18,647 nucleotides of DNA, from positions 1 through 18,647 of the forward strand of contig NZ_UQGV01000042.1 of the NCBI RefSeq assembly GCF_900540665.1, in the 5' to 3' direction. Positions 7,303-15,390 of this stretch are shown here, one piece after another; positions within the stretch are counted from its first letter, which is position 1; every line of letters starts with the position of its first letter. The stretch is from an uncultured Catenibacterium sp. (GTDB lineage: Bacteria > Bacillota_I > Bacilli_A > Erysipelotrichales > Coprobacillaceae). The translations under genes and the position numbers were made by a program. The notes beneath the pieces were generated by a model. That model saw only the letters and a list, made by a program, of their open reading frames with translations, did not search any database and was not told the origin of the DNA.

Positions 7303-8568
7303 ATGAAAAATAGAAAACAAGCATATCATATAGAAACAGAAAAAGGGTTAATCAATGACCCAAATGGGCTTTCCTATTTTAAAGGAAAGTATTATGTCTT
7401 TTTCCAATGGAATCCTAATACGACAGACCACTCTTATAAAGTATGGGGGAAAACAACCTCTCAAGACCTTATTCATTGGAGTGAGCCTGTTATCGCATTA
7501 CAAGCGTCTGAAGCTTATGACAAGGATGGGACGTATTCAGGAAGTGCAGTCAGTGATGGTGAGACATTATCTCTTTATTATACGGGAAATGTGAAGAGAG
7601 AAGGCGTAAGATATCCTGAACAATGTCTTGCACAATCAAAGGATGGTGTTCATTTTAAGAAATATGGTTCTGTACTCTCTCTTCCTGATGATTATACAGG
7701 TCATTTTAGAGATCCTAAAGTGACTAAGGAGGATGTCTGGAAAATGATTATTGGAGGACAGAATAAGAAGACTGGAAAAGGAGATATTAGTCAATATACA
7801 TCAATAGATGGAACCTCTTTTAAGTTTAATAAAATCATTGGAATGTCTAAACAGTATGAAATGATAGAATGTCCTGACTTATTTACACTTGATGCTCATG
7901 AAGTATTAATTTATGGATTGCAGTCAAGAAATAATGATACGGATGAATGTCTTGATGCACACGCTGTTTATTTAATAGATAAATTGAGTGATTTAGATAA
8001 AGGACTGCATATGGATGAAGGGTATGATTTTTATGCACCACAAACATTTGTGGATGCTCAAGGAAGACGTATTATGCTTGCCTGGATGTCACGTTTTAGT
8101 GATGCGCAAGAAGTAGAATTCGCTAAGGATGGACATATTCATTGTTTAACAATGCCTCGTGAATTATCTGTAAAAAAAGGAAAATTGATACAGTCACCTG
8201 TAAGGGAGATGTATGAATTATGCCATGAAATTCCTTATACGAATCATATGAAAATACAAAGACAGGCGATGATAGAAATCAGTCCCTTGGAACATATATC
8301 TTTTTCAATCAATAAGGAATTAAGCATTCACTTTGATGAAGGCATAAGTATTGAACGCTATGATTGGGCAGAACAGATATATCAAAAGAAATCATGGCCT
8401 ATAAAAATCAATCATATGGAAATATGGCTGGATACATCAAGTGTAGAAATATTTGCGAATAACGGAGAGTTTGTTTATTCTGCACGTCTTGATCCACAGG
8501 CTGAAGACTTACTTCTTGCAAGTAGTAAAGAATCACAAAATATCAACGTATACAGATTGGAGATTTAA
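7303..8568 (+). CDS. sacA: Sucrose-6-phosphate hydrolase, GH32
   Basis: This intact 421-aa GH32 enzyme is expected to cleave sucrose 6-phosphate, or a phosphorylated fructosyl oligosaccharide, in the cytosol; there is no signal peptide. The three catalytic motifs are present: LINDPNG with nucleophile D19, HFRDPK with the transition-state aspartate D137, and ECPD with acid/base E189. A beta-sandwich C-terminal part includes the WLDTSSVEIFANNGE segment usual for this family. The start at 7303 is preceded by GAGGG; an ATG at 7297 leads to an immediate stop. It is the first gene of a unit that continues one base later with a GH36 alpha-galactosidase, and it is divergent from the AraC regulator. 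It is a second, functional copy of the activity lost at 1623-2885, but the two are clearly diverged, so this is not a recent tandem duplication. Confidence 0.93.
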   Translation: MKNRKQAYHIETEKGLINDPNGLSYFKGKYYVFFQWNPNTTDHSYKVWGKTTSQDLIHWSEPVIALQASEAYDKDGTYSGSAVSDGETLSLYYTGNVKREGVRYPEQCLAQSKDGVHFKKYGSVLSLPDDYTGHFRDPKVTKEDVWKMIIGGQNKKTGKGDISQYTSIDGTSFKFNKIIGMSKQYEMIECPDLFTLDAHEVLIYGLQSRNNDTDECLDAHAVYLIDKLSDLDKGLHMDEGYDFYAPQTFVDAQGRRIMLAWMSRFSDAQEVEFAKDGHIHCLTMPRELSVKKGKLIQSPVREMYELCHEIPYTNHMKIQRQAMIEISPLEHISFSINKELSIHFDEGISIERYDWAEQIYQKKSWPIKINHMEIWLDTSSVEIFANNGEFVYSARLDPQAEDLLLASSKESQNINVYRLEI

Positions 8569-8569
8569 A

Positions 8570-10696
8570 ATGATTACAATAAATAATAGTATAATTCATC
8601 TTAGAAATACACATATTAGTTATATATTAGAAGTATTAGATCAAAAGTACATTTTACAAAGATATATCGGGAAACCACTTCGTCATTATCATAAAAGTCC
8701 AATGACTTACTACAAACGCGTCTACAATACTGAACATGATGTCAGTATCGAAAATGCATCTTTTGATGATCTTCCTTTTCTCTATCCACAATTAGGTCAT
8801 GGAGATTATCGTATACCTGCCATTGAAGTAGAAGCACACCATCAACGTTATTGTGAATTATTGTTGAAGGAAGTACATGTACTAGATGAAAAGAAGACTC
8901 TTTCAGGATTACCCTCACTTAAAAGTCATGGCAGAAGTGAGACACTAGAAGTAGTCTATGAAGATAAGCATATTGGCTTAGAAGTTAGTCAATATATCAC
9001 TATTTTTGAGGATTTAGGCGTTCTTTCATTTTCAGCTTCTTTTAGAAGCTGTAAAGAAGATCTTATTCTTTATAATACACAATCTGTTTCTTTAGAACTT
9101 CCATCACAGGATTATCAAGTGATGACAATGTATGGCTTACATGCAAAAGAAGGCAATATTCAGTTATCTGCACTTAATACAGGTATATTTCAAATAGAAA
9201 GTACAAGAGGCAGCAGTAGTCCACAAATGCATCCATTTGCGGCATTAATATCAGGTTCTGATATATATGCAATGCATTTTATTTATAGTGGAAATTATTG
9301 TTGCAAGATACAAAAGGATTCATTTGGAAAAGTTCGTATGCAGATGGGTTTACATCCTTCTATGAATAATTGGCACTTACATAAAGGAGAAGAATTCTAT
9401 ACACCTGAAGTTGTCGTGAATTATAGTAGTACAGGTTTAGAAGGAATGAGAATGAATTTTCATGAGCTCTATCGTCATCACTTATTACCACAATCACAGG
9501 AATTACCTCCTGTATTATTAAATACCTGGGAAGCTATGTATTATGATGTGTCTTTAGAAAAGATTGAAGAACAAGCCAAATGTGCGAGTGAACTAGGTAT
9601 TGAATTATTTGTGTTAGATGATGGCTGGTTTAGAAAAGAAAATAATAGTCGTAATTCTATGGGAGACTGGAAATGTAATACAAGTAAACTTCCAGGTGGT
9701 ATACAAAAAGCGGCTGAACTTGTTAAATCATATGGTTTGAAGTTTGGCTTATGGTTTGAACCAGAAGCAATTAGTAAAAACAGTGATTTATATATACAGC
9801 ATCCAGATTATGCATTATCAGTAGATGGATATGAACCTACTTTAGGTCGTCATGAATATCTTCTTGATTTATCTAGAGAAGATGTCCAGAATTATTTAAT
9901 TCATATGCTTGATTCTTATCTTTCTACAGGACTTATTGATTATATCAAATGGGATATGAATAGACCGATGAGTGATGTATGTTCTCATATCTCTAAGTAT
10001 AGTACAGAAGTGGCTCATAGATATATGCTTGGTCTTTATCATGTGCTTGATGTGATTACGTCTCGTTATCCAGATGTTCTTTTTGAAGGATGTTCAAGTG
10101 GAGGTGCACGTTTTGATCCAGGTATCTTATGTTATATGCAGCAGAACTGGGCCAGTGATAATACGGATGCACTTGATCGCAGTGTGATTCAAGATAGTTT
10201 TAGTCTGCTTTATCCACAATCAGTGATAGGTGCACATATCAGTGCTGTTCCTAATCACCAGACAGGACGTATTACATCCTTAGAGACACGTTATGATATC
10301 GCAAAACTATTTAACTTAGGTTATGAACTTGCTCTTACAAAGTGTACAGATGATGAATTAGATGATATTAAGAAGCAGATTCAGGAATATAAAACAATAA
10401 GAAAAGAAACACTCAACGGTGAATTACATGCCATTGAATGTGATGAAAATCATTTAGGCTGGGAAGTAGTCAGTCTTGATAGAAAGACTGTTTATGTTGT
10501 CATAATGACTCGTTTTTATAATCCTCTAACTGCTCAGAAGTACTTTAAGTTAACATACTTAGATGAAGATTCTGATTATTTAGAATGTCATACACAAGAA
10601 ATCTATGGTGGAGATGAGCTGCAGCATATGGGCTTATGTGTACCTTTAGAACATGGTGATTTTAAAACTTACACATTTATACTAAAAAAAGTATAA
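8570..10696 (+). CDS. Alpha-galactosidase, GH36
   Basis: This 708-aa cytosolic retaining alpha-galactosidase releases galactose from melibiose, raffinose and related sugars. Motifs occur in the family order: LNTWEAMYYD (317-326), LFVLDDGWF (346-354), KFGLWFEPEA (391-400), YIKWDMNR (458-465) with nucleophile D462, and CSSGGARFD followed by WASDNTDA (527-534) with acid/base D530. Length is normal for the Aga/RafA/MelA-like members and there is no signal peptide. The open frame extends 39 codons upstream inside the GH32 gene, but TTGGAGA at 8557-8563 and family alignment favour the ATG at 8570, one base after the preceding stop. Pairing with a GH32 enzyme under an AraC regulator resembles raffinose/sucrose loci, and galactose release followed by fructose release would fully dismantle raffinose. 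Confidence 0.94.
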   Translation: MITINNSIIHLRNTHISYILEVLDQKYILQRYIGKPLRHYHKSPMTYYKRVYNTEHDVSIENASFDDLPFLYPQLGHGDYRIPAIEVEAHHQRYCELLLKEVHVLDEKKTLSGLPSLKSHGRSETLEVVYEDKHIGLEVSQYITIFEDLGVLSFSASFRSCKEDLILYNTQSVSLELPSQDYQVMTMYGLHAKEGNIQLSALNTGIFQIESTRGSSSPQMHPFAALISGSDIYAMHFIYSGNYCCKIQKDSFGKVRMQMGLHPSMNNWHLHKGEEFYTPEVVVNYSSTGLEGMRMNFHELYRHHLLPQSQELPPVLLNTWEAMYYDVSLEKIEEQAKCASELGIELFVLDDGWFRKENNSRNSMGDWKCNTSKLPGGIQKAAELVKSYGLKFGLWFEPEAISKNSDLYIQHPDYALSVDGYEPTLGRHEYLLDLSREDVQNYLIHMLDSYLSTGLIDYIKWDMNRPMSDVCSHISKYSTEVAHRYMLGLYHVLDVITSRYPDVLFEGCSSGGARFDPGILCYMQQNWASDNTDALDRSVIQDSFSLLYPQSVIGAHISAVPNHQTGRITSLETRYDIAKLFNLGYELALTKCTDDELDDIKKQIQEYKTIRKETLNGELHAIECDENHLGWEVVSLDRKTVYVVIMTRFYNPLTAQKYFKLTYLDEDSDYLECHTQEIYGGDELQHMGLCVPLEHGDFKTYTFILKKV

Positions 10697-10744
10697 ATGG
10701 TTAGAAAAAGCCATATTTATATTATGTTATTCCATTCAATTAAT

Positions 10745-10780
10745 GCGCTTTACGAGGTATAAATATAATCAGTAAAGCGC
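10745..10780 (+). promoter_or_regulatory. Operator pair around -10 box upstream of the PTS gene
   Basis: GCGCTTTAC (10745-10753) and GTAAAGCGC (10772-10780) are perfect 9-bp inverted copies 18 bp apart, with TATAAT (10764-10769) between them. The right copy extends to AAGCGCTT, a palindrome typical of LacI/CcpA-family operators, although the flanks differ from the usual cre consensus. No good -35 box is seen 17 bp upstream of TATAAT. This suggests the PTS gene has its own regulated promoter separate from the GH32/GH36 unit. Confidence 0.55.
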
Positions 10781-10810
10781 TTAACAAATTAAAAAGGAAA
10801 GGTTAGAAAA

Positions 10811-12679
10811 ATGAACGATAAAGAACTTGCATTAAAGATTATTGAATTAACTGGTTCAAAAGAAAACATTAGTTCAGTAAGACATTGCGCAACAAGATTG
10901 CGTTTAGTAGTAAAAAACAAAGATAAAATCAATGTGAAAGCAATTGAATCTTTAGATAAGGTAAAAGGATCATTCTTCAATTCAGGACAGTATCAGATTA
11001 TTCTAGGGACAGGTTTAGTAAATCGTATCTATGATGAAGTAATCAAGGTGACTGGAGAAGAAGGTAATAACAACGATGAAAAAATAGTATACGGAAATAA
11101 ATTCCAAAGAGCTATAAGAACATTCTCTGATGTCTTTGTGCCAATTATTCCTGTACTTGTCGCAACAGGTTTATTCATGGGTCTAAGAGGCTTATTGACT
11201 CAAGAAGCTATCTTGCATCTTTTTGGTTTAACAACTAAGAGTGTTCCTGCAAACTTACTTACATTTACACAGGTATTAACGGATACCGCATTCGCATTCC
11301 TTCCTGCACTTGTATGCTGGTCAACATTTAAAAACTTTGGTGGCAGTCCTGTAATTGGGATTGTATTAGGTTTAATGCTTGTAAGTCCTAGTCTTCCAAG
11401 TGCATATGATGTTGGCTCTGGTGCTGCAAAACCATTGATGTTCTTCAATTTCTTAAAGGTATCTGGTTATCAGGGTTCTGTATTACCTGCCTTTGTGACA
11501 GGTATTCTTGGTGCCAATATGGAGAAATGGTTAAGAAAACGTATTCCAGATGCATTAGATCTTATTCTTACTCCATTCCTTACATTACTTATTGGTATGA
11601 CAGTCGCATTATTTGCGATTGGTCCAGTTCTTCATACAGTTGAAACAGGTGTATTATTTGTAGTTGAAAAATTATTGCAGTTACCTCTAGGTCTTGGTGG
11701 TTTATTATACGGAAGCTTTGGACAGTTACTTGGTATCTTTGGTATTCATCATATCTTAAACTTCTTAGAAATCAGTATGTTAGCTAATGATGGCTGGAAC
11801 TATTTAAACCCAATTGGTACTTGTGGAAACATTGCGCAGGCAGGTGCTGTATTAGCTATCGCAATTAAAGTTCATGATCAGAAAATGAAACAGGTTGCTT
11901 ATCCATCTGCTTTATCTGCTGCATTAGGTATTACTGAACCTGCAGTATTTGGTGTAAACCTTCGTTTAGTAAAACCATTTATCGCTGCAATGATTGGTGG
12001 AGGTGTTGGTGGATTCCTTGCTTCTATCTTCCATCTTAAAGCAACAGGTATGGGTATTACAGGTATTCCTGGTACATTACTATATCTTAATAATCAGTTA
12101 CCATTCTATATTCTTGTTAACTTAGTCGCATTTGCGGTGGCTTTCTCTATTACATGGTTATTCTGTGTTCCTAAGACAGAAAAAGAAGAAGTCGTAGAAC
12201 CAAAAGAAGAAAAAGAAGTTTCTAGTGAATCTTTATTTGCGATTGCATTAGGAGATGCGATTGAAATGAGTGCAATCAAGGATCCTATGTTTGCAGAAGG
12301 TATTATGGGACCATGTGCAGCTATTGAACCAGCTGATGGTAAGATCTATGCTCCTGCAGATGGTACAATCAGCTTTATCAGTGAATCAGAACATGCAATT
12401 GGAATCATCACAAATGAAGGTGCAGAAATTCTTCTACATTTAGGTATTGATACAGTAAAAATTACCGATGAAAAAGTATTTGATACAAAAGTCACAATGG
12501 GACAGAAAGTCAAAAAGGGTGATCTTCTCACTGTAATGGACTTAGATGGAGTAGAAAGACATCAGTGCCAGAAAACAGTTATTACGATTGTTACTAACTA
12601 TAACAGCTATACTGATATTGCTCAGGTGAAAACAGGTTCAATTACGCCTGATGATATTATTATGGAGCTATCACTTTAG
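10811..12679 (+). CDS. scrA: PTS sugar transporter EIIBCA, sucrose family
   Basis: This 622-aa single-chain PTS permease takes up and phosphorylates a sugar at the membrane. Domains run IIB-IIC-IIA. EIIB covers about residues 1-85, with the phosphocysteine C26 in RHCATRLR. A membrane EIIC of about 330 residues follows and includes GITEPAVFGVNLRLVKPF, characteristic of the sucrose/trehalose branch of the Glc family. EIIA at the C-terminus has H528 (SEHAIGI) and the phosphorylated H543 in LHLGIDTV, the same spacing as the two histidines of EIIA-Glc. Being fused to its own EIIA, it needs only EI and HPr. Sucrose is the best guess because a sucrose-6-phosphate hydrolase lies two genes upstream; trehalose or a raffinose-type sugar cannot be excluded. 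It is separated from the GH36 gene by 114 bp containing an operator pair. Confidence 0.9.
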   Translation: MNDKELALKIIELTGSKENISSVRHCATRLRLVVKNKDKINVKAIESLDKVKGSFFNSGQYQIILGTGLVNRIYDEVIKVTGEEGNNNDEKIVYGNKFQRAIRTFSDVFVPIIPVLVATGLFMGLRGLLTQEAILHLFGLTTKSVPANLLTFTQVLTDTAFAFLPALVCWSTFKNFGGSPVIGIVLGLMLVSPSLPSAYDVGSGAAKPLMFFNFLKVSGYQGSVLPAFVTGILGANMEKWLRKRIPDALDLILTPFLTLLIGMTVALFAIGPVLHTVETGVLFVVEKLLQLPLGLGGLLYGSFGQLLGIFGIHHILNFLEISMLANDGWNYLNPIGTCGNIAQAGAVLAIAIKVHDQKMKQVAYPSALSAALGITEPAVFGVNLRLVKPFIAAMIGGGVGGFLASIFHLKATGMGITGIPGTLLYLNNQLPFYILVNLVAFAVAFSITWLFCVPKTEKEEVVEPKEEKEVSSESLFAIALGDAIEMSAIKDPMFAEGIMGPCAAIEPADGKIYAPADGTISFISESEHAIGIITNEGAEILLHLGIDTVKITDEKVFDTKVTMGQKVKKGDLLTVMDLDGVERHQCQKTVITIVTNYNSYTDIAQVKTGSITPDDIIMELSL

Positions 12680-12703
12680 TCAGTTCTTTGAACTGACTTT
12701 TTT
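12678..12703 (+). terminator. Terminator between PTS and HAD genes
   Basis: AGTCAGTTC (12678-12686) pairs perfectly with GAACTGACT (12690-12698) around TTT, followed by a T-run to 12703. The stem begins in the PTS stop codon, and the HAD ribosome site starts immediately after the T-run. Confidence 0.85.
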
Positions 12704-12713
12704 GGAGAATAAT

Positions 12714-13457
12714 ATGAAAATAATTGTCAGTGATTTAGATGGCACATTACTTAATAGTTATGGAGTAGTAGATCCCTTCACTAAAGAAGTATTGAATACA
12801 TCACCTATCTATAGAATTATTGCGACAGGACGTAGTTACAAGACAGCTTCTCCTTTGTTGAAGGGAGTAGATGTAGATTATTATGTACTATTGAATGGTG
12901 CGGAATGTCGAAATAGTCAGGGTGATATTCTTTATAAAGAAAATATCGATTTAAAGATTGCACATACTATTATGAATGGCTTATTAGAACGTCATATAGA
13001 TTTTGAAATTAATACGGAAGAAGGGGATTATTCTACTGATACTGTATTTTGTGATACTACAACACAACTTTCAGAACAACATCTTCAAGATTATAAAGAA
13101 ATAAGAAAGATATTTGTATTTGTGCATGATGAACAGAAAATTAATCAAATCAAACACTGGCTTGATCAAATAGAAGGAATTAATGTCACTTCATCATCCT
13201 GGTGGAATATTGAAGTTACATCAATGAATGCGAATAAAGCACTTATGGTAAAAAGAGTGATAGAAATACTTCATACTTCTGATGATGTTTATGTATTTGG
13301 TGATGGTCATAACGATCTGAGTCTTTTTAAAGACTATAAGCATACACGTGCTATGAGTAATGGTGTGAATGCATTGAAACAGATAGCAGAAAAAGTGATT
13401 GATAGTAATGATAATCATGGTGTTGCGAAAGAAATAATTGATTTGGTTAAGGACTAG
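12714..13457 (+). CDS. HAD-superfamily phosphatase, Cof type
   Basis: This 247-aa Cof-type (class IIB) HAD hydrolase probably dephosphorylates sugar phosphates or related metabolites in the cytosol. Motif I is SDLDGTLL with nucleophile D7 and D9; motif II includes the ATGR segment (37-40); a lysine (K176) precedes motif IV, which is FGDGHND with D197 and D201. The frame is open from 12651, but GGAG lies 7 nt before the ATG at 12714 and the HAD fold starts right there. It follows the PTS gene with only a terminator between and has no room for its own promoter, so it is probably expressed by partial readthrough. That placement suggests relief of sugar-phosphate build-up during uptake, which is inference. 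Confidence 0.9.
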   Translation: MKIIVSDLDGTLLNSYGVVDPFTKEVLNTSPIYRIIATGRSYKTASPLLKGVDVDYYVLLNGAECRNSQGDILYKENIDLKIAHTIMNGLLERHIDFEINTEEGDYSTDTVFCDTTTQLSEQHLQDYKEIRKIFVFVHDEQKINQIKHWLDQIEGINVTSSSWWNIEVTSMNANKALMVKRVIEILHTSDDVYVFGDGHNDLSLFKDYKHTRAMSNGVNALKQIAEKVIDSNDNHGVAKEIIDLVKD

Positions 13458-13481
13458 AAAAAGCAGGCGGTGCCTGCTTTT
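13458..13481. terminator. Bidirectional terminator between convergent HAD genes
   Basis: AAAAGCAGGC (13459-13468) pairs perfectly with GCCTGCTTTT (13472-13481) around GGT. It stops the rightward HAD gene and, on the opposite strand, the leftward HAD gene whose TAA overlaps the right arm. Confidence 0.9.
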
Positions 13482-14259
13482 AAATTATTTCAAAATGTTT
13501 TAACGCATTATATAAACCATCTTCATCGATATCATCTGTGACATAGTCTGCCGCTTTTTTAACGTCATCCCCTGCATTACCCATGGCAACAGAAATCTTT
13601 GTATATTCAAACATATCAATATCATTTTTGCCATCACCAAAAGACATTGTTTCACTTTGATCAATAGAATAATACTTTAATACTTCATGAATACCATTCT
13701 GTTTACCACCACTCGCAGGAATAATATCTACTGCCTGGGGATTCCATTGTGTTTCCTTACAATGAGGCATAAGCTCCTTAATTTCTTTTAATCTCTCATC
13801 ATTTGTATCATAAGGAATAACCTGATAAATAGGATGTGTATAACCTCTATGAATATCTCCTATTTCTGGTAGTGGTGTAGAAATAGCTTTCTGTACTTTT
13901 TCTACAACTTCATTATTAAAGTTGATATACATGAGTTCATCTTCTACAAATATGCAGGGCATATGATTTGTATCCACATAATTGATGATGTTGTTGATGT
14001 CTGTTTGTTCAATAGGAAGTCCATAAATCATTCCTTCTTTATTGAAACAATACTGTCCATTTAAAGTGATACAGGCATCAAACTCTAAATCCTGTATAGG
14101 AAGATCCCTCATCTCACTTAAATGTCTTCCTGTCGCAATAAATGTAAGTATACCTTTTTCTTTTAATAGTCTTAATGCTTCTTTAGTAGATTCTGGAACA
14201 CTATACGTAGTATGTGAAAGTAATGTTCCATCAATATCAAAGAAAATTGCTTTTATCAT
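13480..14259 (-). CDS. HAD-superfamily phosphatase, Cof type
   Basis: This second Cof-type HAD hydrolase has 259 aa. Motif I is FFDIDGTLL with D8 and D10, and ATGRH follows as motif II. Near the C-terminus a lysine precedes the motif IV sequence FGDGKNDIDMF. The substrate is not predictable; members act on phosphosugars, flavin or pyridoxal phosphate. An ATG at 14268 touches AGGAGG (14269-14274) directly and cannot serve; the ATG at 14259 has 9 nt spacing and begins MIKAIFFDIDG. It lies downstream of the histidine-phosphatase gene on the same strand with a terminator in between, and shows no convincing promoter of its own. It is unlike the rightward HAD at 12714 in sequence detail, so the pair is not a recent duplication. 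Confidence 0.9.
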   Translation of the reverse strand: MIKAIFFDIDGTLLSHTTYSVPESTKEALRLLKEKGILTFIATGRHLSEMRDLPIQDLEFDACITLNGQYCFNKEGMIYGLPIEQTDINNIINYVDTNHMPCIFVEDELMYINFNNEVVEKVQKAISTPLPEIGDIHRGYTHPIYQVIPYDTNDERLKEIKELMPHCKETQWNPQAVDIIPASGGKQNGIHEVLKYYSIDQSETMSFGDGKNDIDMFEYTKISVAMGNAGDDVKKAADYVTDDIDEDGLYNALKHFEII

Positions 14260-14291
14260 ATTCTTCATCCTCCTGTCTTATTTATCATACT

Positions 14292-14317
14292 AAAAAAAGT
14301 CCCAAAAAGGAACTTTT
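14292..14317 (-). terminator. Terminator after the histidine-phosphatase gene
   Basis: Read on the minus strand, AAAAGTTCC (14317 to 14309) pairs with GGGACTTTT (14303 to 14295) with one G-T wobble around TTTTT, and ends in a T-run of seven. The stem overlaps the stop codon of the upstream gene. Confidence 0.8.
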
Positions 14318-14900
14318 ACATGAAACTACTAAAATCATGATTGATGATTTCTTTACAAGAGAAGATTCCATCTTCATATGTGCATACAAAGATAGCACAG
14401 TTTTTAATACCTTTCTTATAGTGAGCTACATTATATTCTTCAAAGTTTTTAATAAAGTTGGCACATGCAGCTCCATGAGATACAACAAGGACATTATCAC
14501 CTTTTGTATTTTCCATGATTTCTGTAATTGTCTTTACAACTCTTTTCTGTACTTCATCCTGTGATTCTCCGCCATAAGTTTTAAAGTAATCTAGATAAGG
14601 AAATGGTGGATTAAGACATTCATCTTTTCCTTCAAAGACACCAAAATTCATTTCTTTTAACCCCTTTAAACGTGTATAAGGCATATTATGATGTGTAACT
14701 ATTTCAAGTGTGTCACTCGCTCTTTCACTTGTGCTGCAATAAGCATCATCAATCTGAATATGATTGTCATCAAACCATTTTCCAGCTACTTCTGCCTGCT
14801 TAATTCCAATTTCTGTAAGAGGTGCATCACACCATCCCTGAATCTTATGCTGCAAATTAAATAAAGTCTGTCCATGACGCATTAAATAAAGTGTTTTCAT
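14316..14900 (-). CDS. Histidine phosphatase / phosphoglycerate mutase-like protein
   Basis: This 194-aa protein belongs to the histidine phosphatase superfamily (branch 1). R8, catalytic H9 and G10 form the RHG motif in YLMRHGQT; R60 lies in CSTSER, an acidic proton donor is likely in the KEMNFGVFEG segment (82-91), and H142 is in VVSHGA. It is short for a true glycolytic mutase and more like the broad phosphatases often annotated GpmB, CobC or PhoE, so a metabolite phosphatase role is likelier than glycolysis. The start is the ATG at 14900, with AAAGGAGGA upstream; an ATG further out at 14927 lacks such a site. Its promoter has a MerR-type 19-bp spacer and faces a merR gene, so it is probably the direct target of that regulator. 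Confidence 0.9.
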   Translation of the reverse strand: MKTLYLMRHGQTLFNLQHKIQGWCDAPLTEIGIKQAEVAGKWFDDNHIQIDDAYCSTSERASDTLEIVTHHNMPYTRLKGLKEMNFGVFEGKDECLNPPFPYLDYFKTYGGESQDEVQKRVVKTITEIMENTKGDNVLVVSHGAACANFIKNFEEYNVAHYKKGIKNCAIFVCTYEDGIFSCKEIINHDFSSFM

Positions 14901-14931
14901 TGTAATTCCTCCTTTATATTTGTACAATAAA

Positions 14932-14962
14932 ATTATAAAACATGGTAGTTACTACCGAGCAA
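14932..14962 (-). promoter_or_regulatory. MerR-type promoter and operator of the histidine-phosphatase gene
   Basis: On the minus strand TTGCTC (14962 to 14957) and a perfect TATAAT (14937 to 14932) are separated by 19 bp. The spacer contains the perfect 6-bp inverted repeat GGTAGT/ACTACC (14944-14956) with a 1-bp centre. This matches the established layout of MerR-family activated promoters, and a MerR-family gene starts 22 bp away in the opposite direction. The same site may autoregulate that gene. Confidence 0.75.
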
Positions 14963-14983
14963 GTAAAAAAAGGAGTATTTTTT

Positions 14984-15382
14984 ATGTATACAATGAAAGA
15001 AGTTTGTCAGATTGTTGGATGGAGCTATGAAACGTTAAAATATTATTGTAAAGAAGGGTTAATCCCTAACGTAAAGAGAGATAAGAATAACTATCGTGTC
15101 TTTGATGAGAATAATATTGAATGGATCAAAGGCTTACAATGTTTAAAGAAATGTGGTATGAGTTTGAAAGATATGCGTCAATATCTTGATTATTGTATGC
15201 AAGGTCCTGTTTCTATTCCTGAGCGTGTAGATATGCTTAATGTGACAAAAGAAGATCTAGAAAGAAGATTATCAGAAATACAGGAATCTTTAAACTATAT
15301 TGAACATAAGAAAGAACTTTATAGAGATATGCAGGAAGGTAAGAAGCCTTATGTAAGTTATGTATATCATGTAGAGAATTAG
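14984..15382 (+). CDS. MerR-family transcriptional regulator
   Basis: This 132-aa regulator has a MerR winged helix-turn-helix in residues 1-70: TMKEVCQIVGWSYETLKYYC, then GLIPNVKRDKNNYRVFDEN and the GMSLKDMRQYLDYC segment. A long dimerisation helix follows (about 85-120). There is no large effector-binding domain, as in the small stress-sensing MerR proteins. Five cysteines occur (C8, C22, C53, C57, C71), and C53 is at roughly the position of the redox/aldehyde-sensing cysteine known in AdhR-type MerR proteins. The frame is open from 14942, but AGGAG at 14971-14975 sets the ATG at 14984. It is the first gene of a tight rightward operon and diverges from the histidine-phosphatase gene, whose promoter has the MerR layout. 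The signal sensed is unknown. Confidence 0.9.
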   Translation: MYTMKEVCQIVGWSYETLKYYCKEGLIPNVKRDKNNYRVFDENNIEWIKGLQCLKKCGMSLKDMRQYLDYCMQGPVSIPERVDMLNVTKEDLERRLSEIQESLNYIEHKKELYRDMQEGKKPYVSYVYHVEN

Positions 15383-15390
15383 GTGATACT

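Noticed and set aside
7205..7324. Forty extra N-terminal residues for the AraC regulator
   Set aside because: They would overlap the divergent hydrolase gene, lack family similarity, and the AGGGG site clearly points to 7204.
10692..10721. Terminator after the GH36 gene
   Set aside because: TATAAATGG and CCATATTTATA can pair only with a bulge, the stem is AT-rich, and no T-run follows.
10770..10785. Canonical CcpA cre box
   Set aside because: The core AAGCGCTT fits, but the outer TG and CA positions of the usual consensus are not matched, so I describe it only as LacI/CcpA-like.
14214..14564. 116-codon open frame on the plus strand
   Set aside because: It is antisense to the HAD and histidine-phosphatase genes, both of which have full catalytic motifs, and has no ribosome site or protein-like composition.
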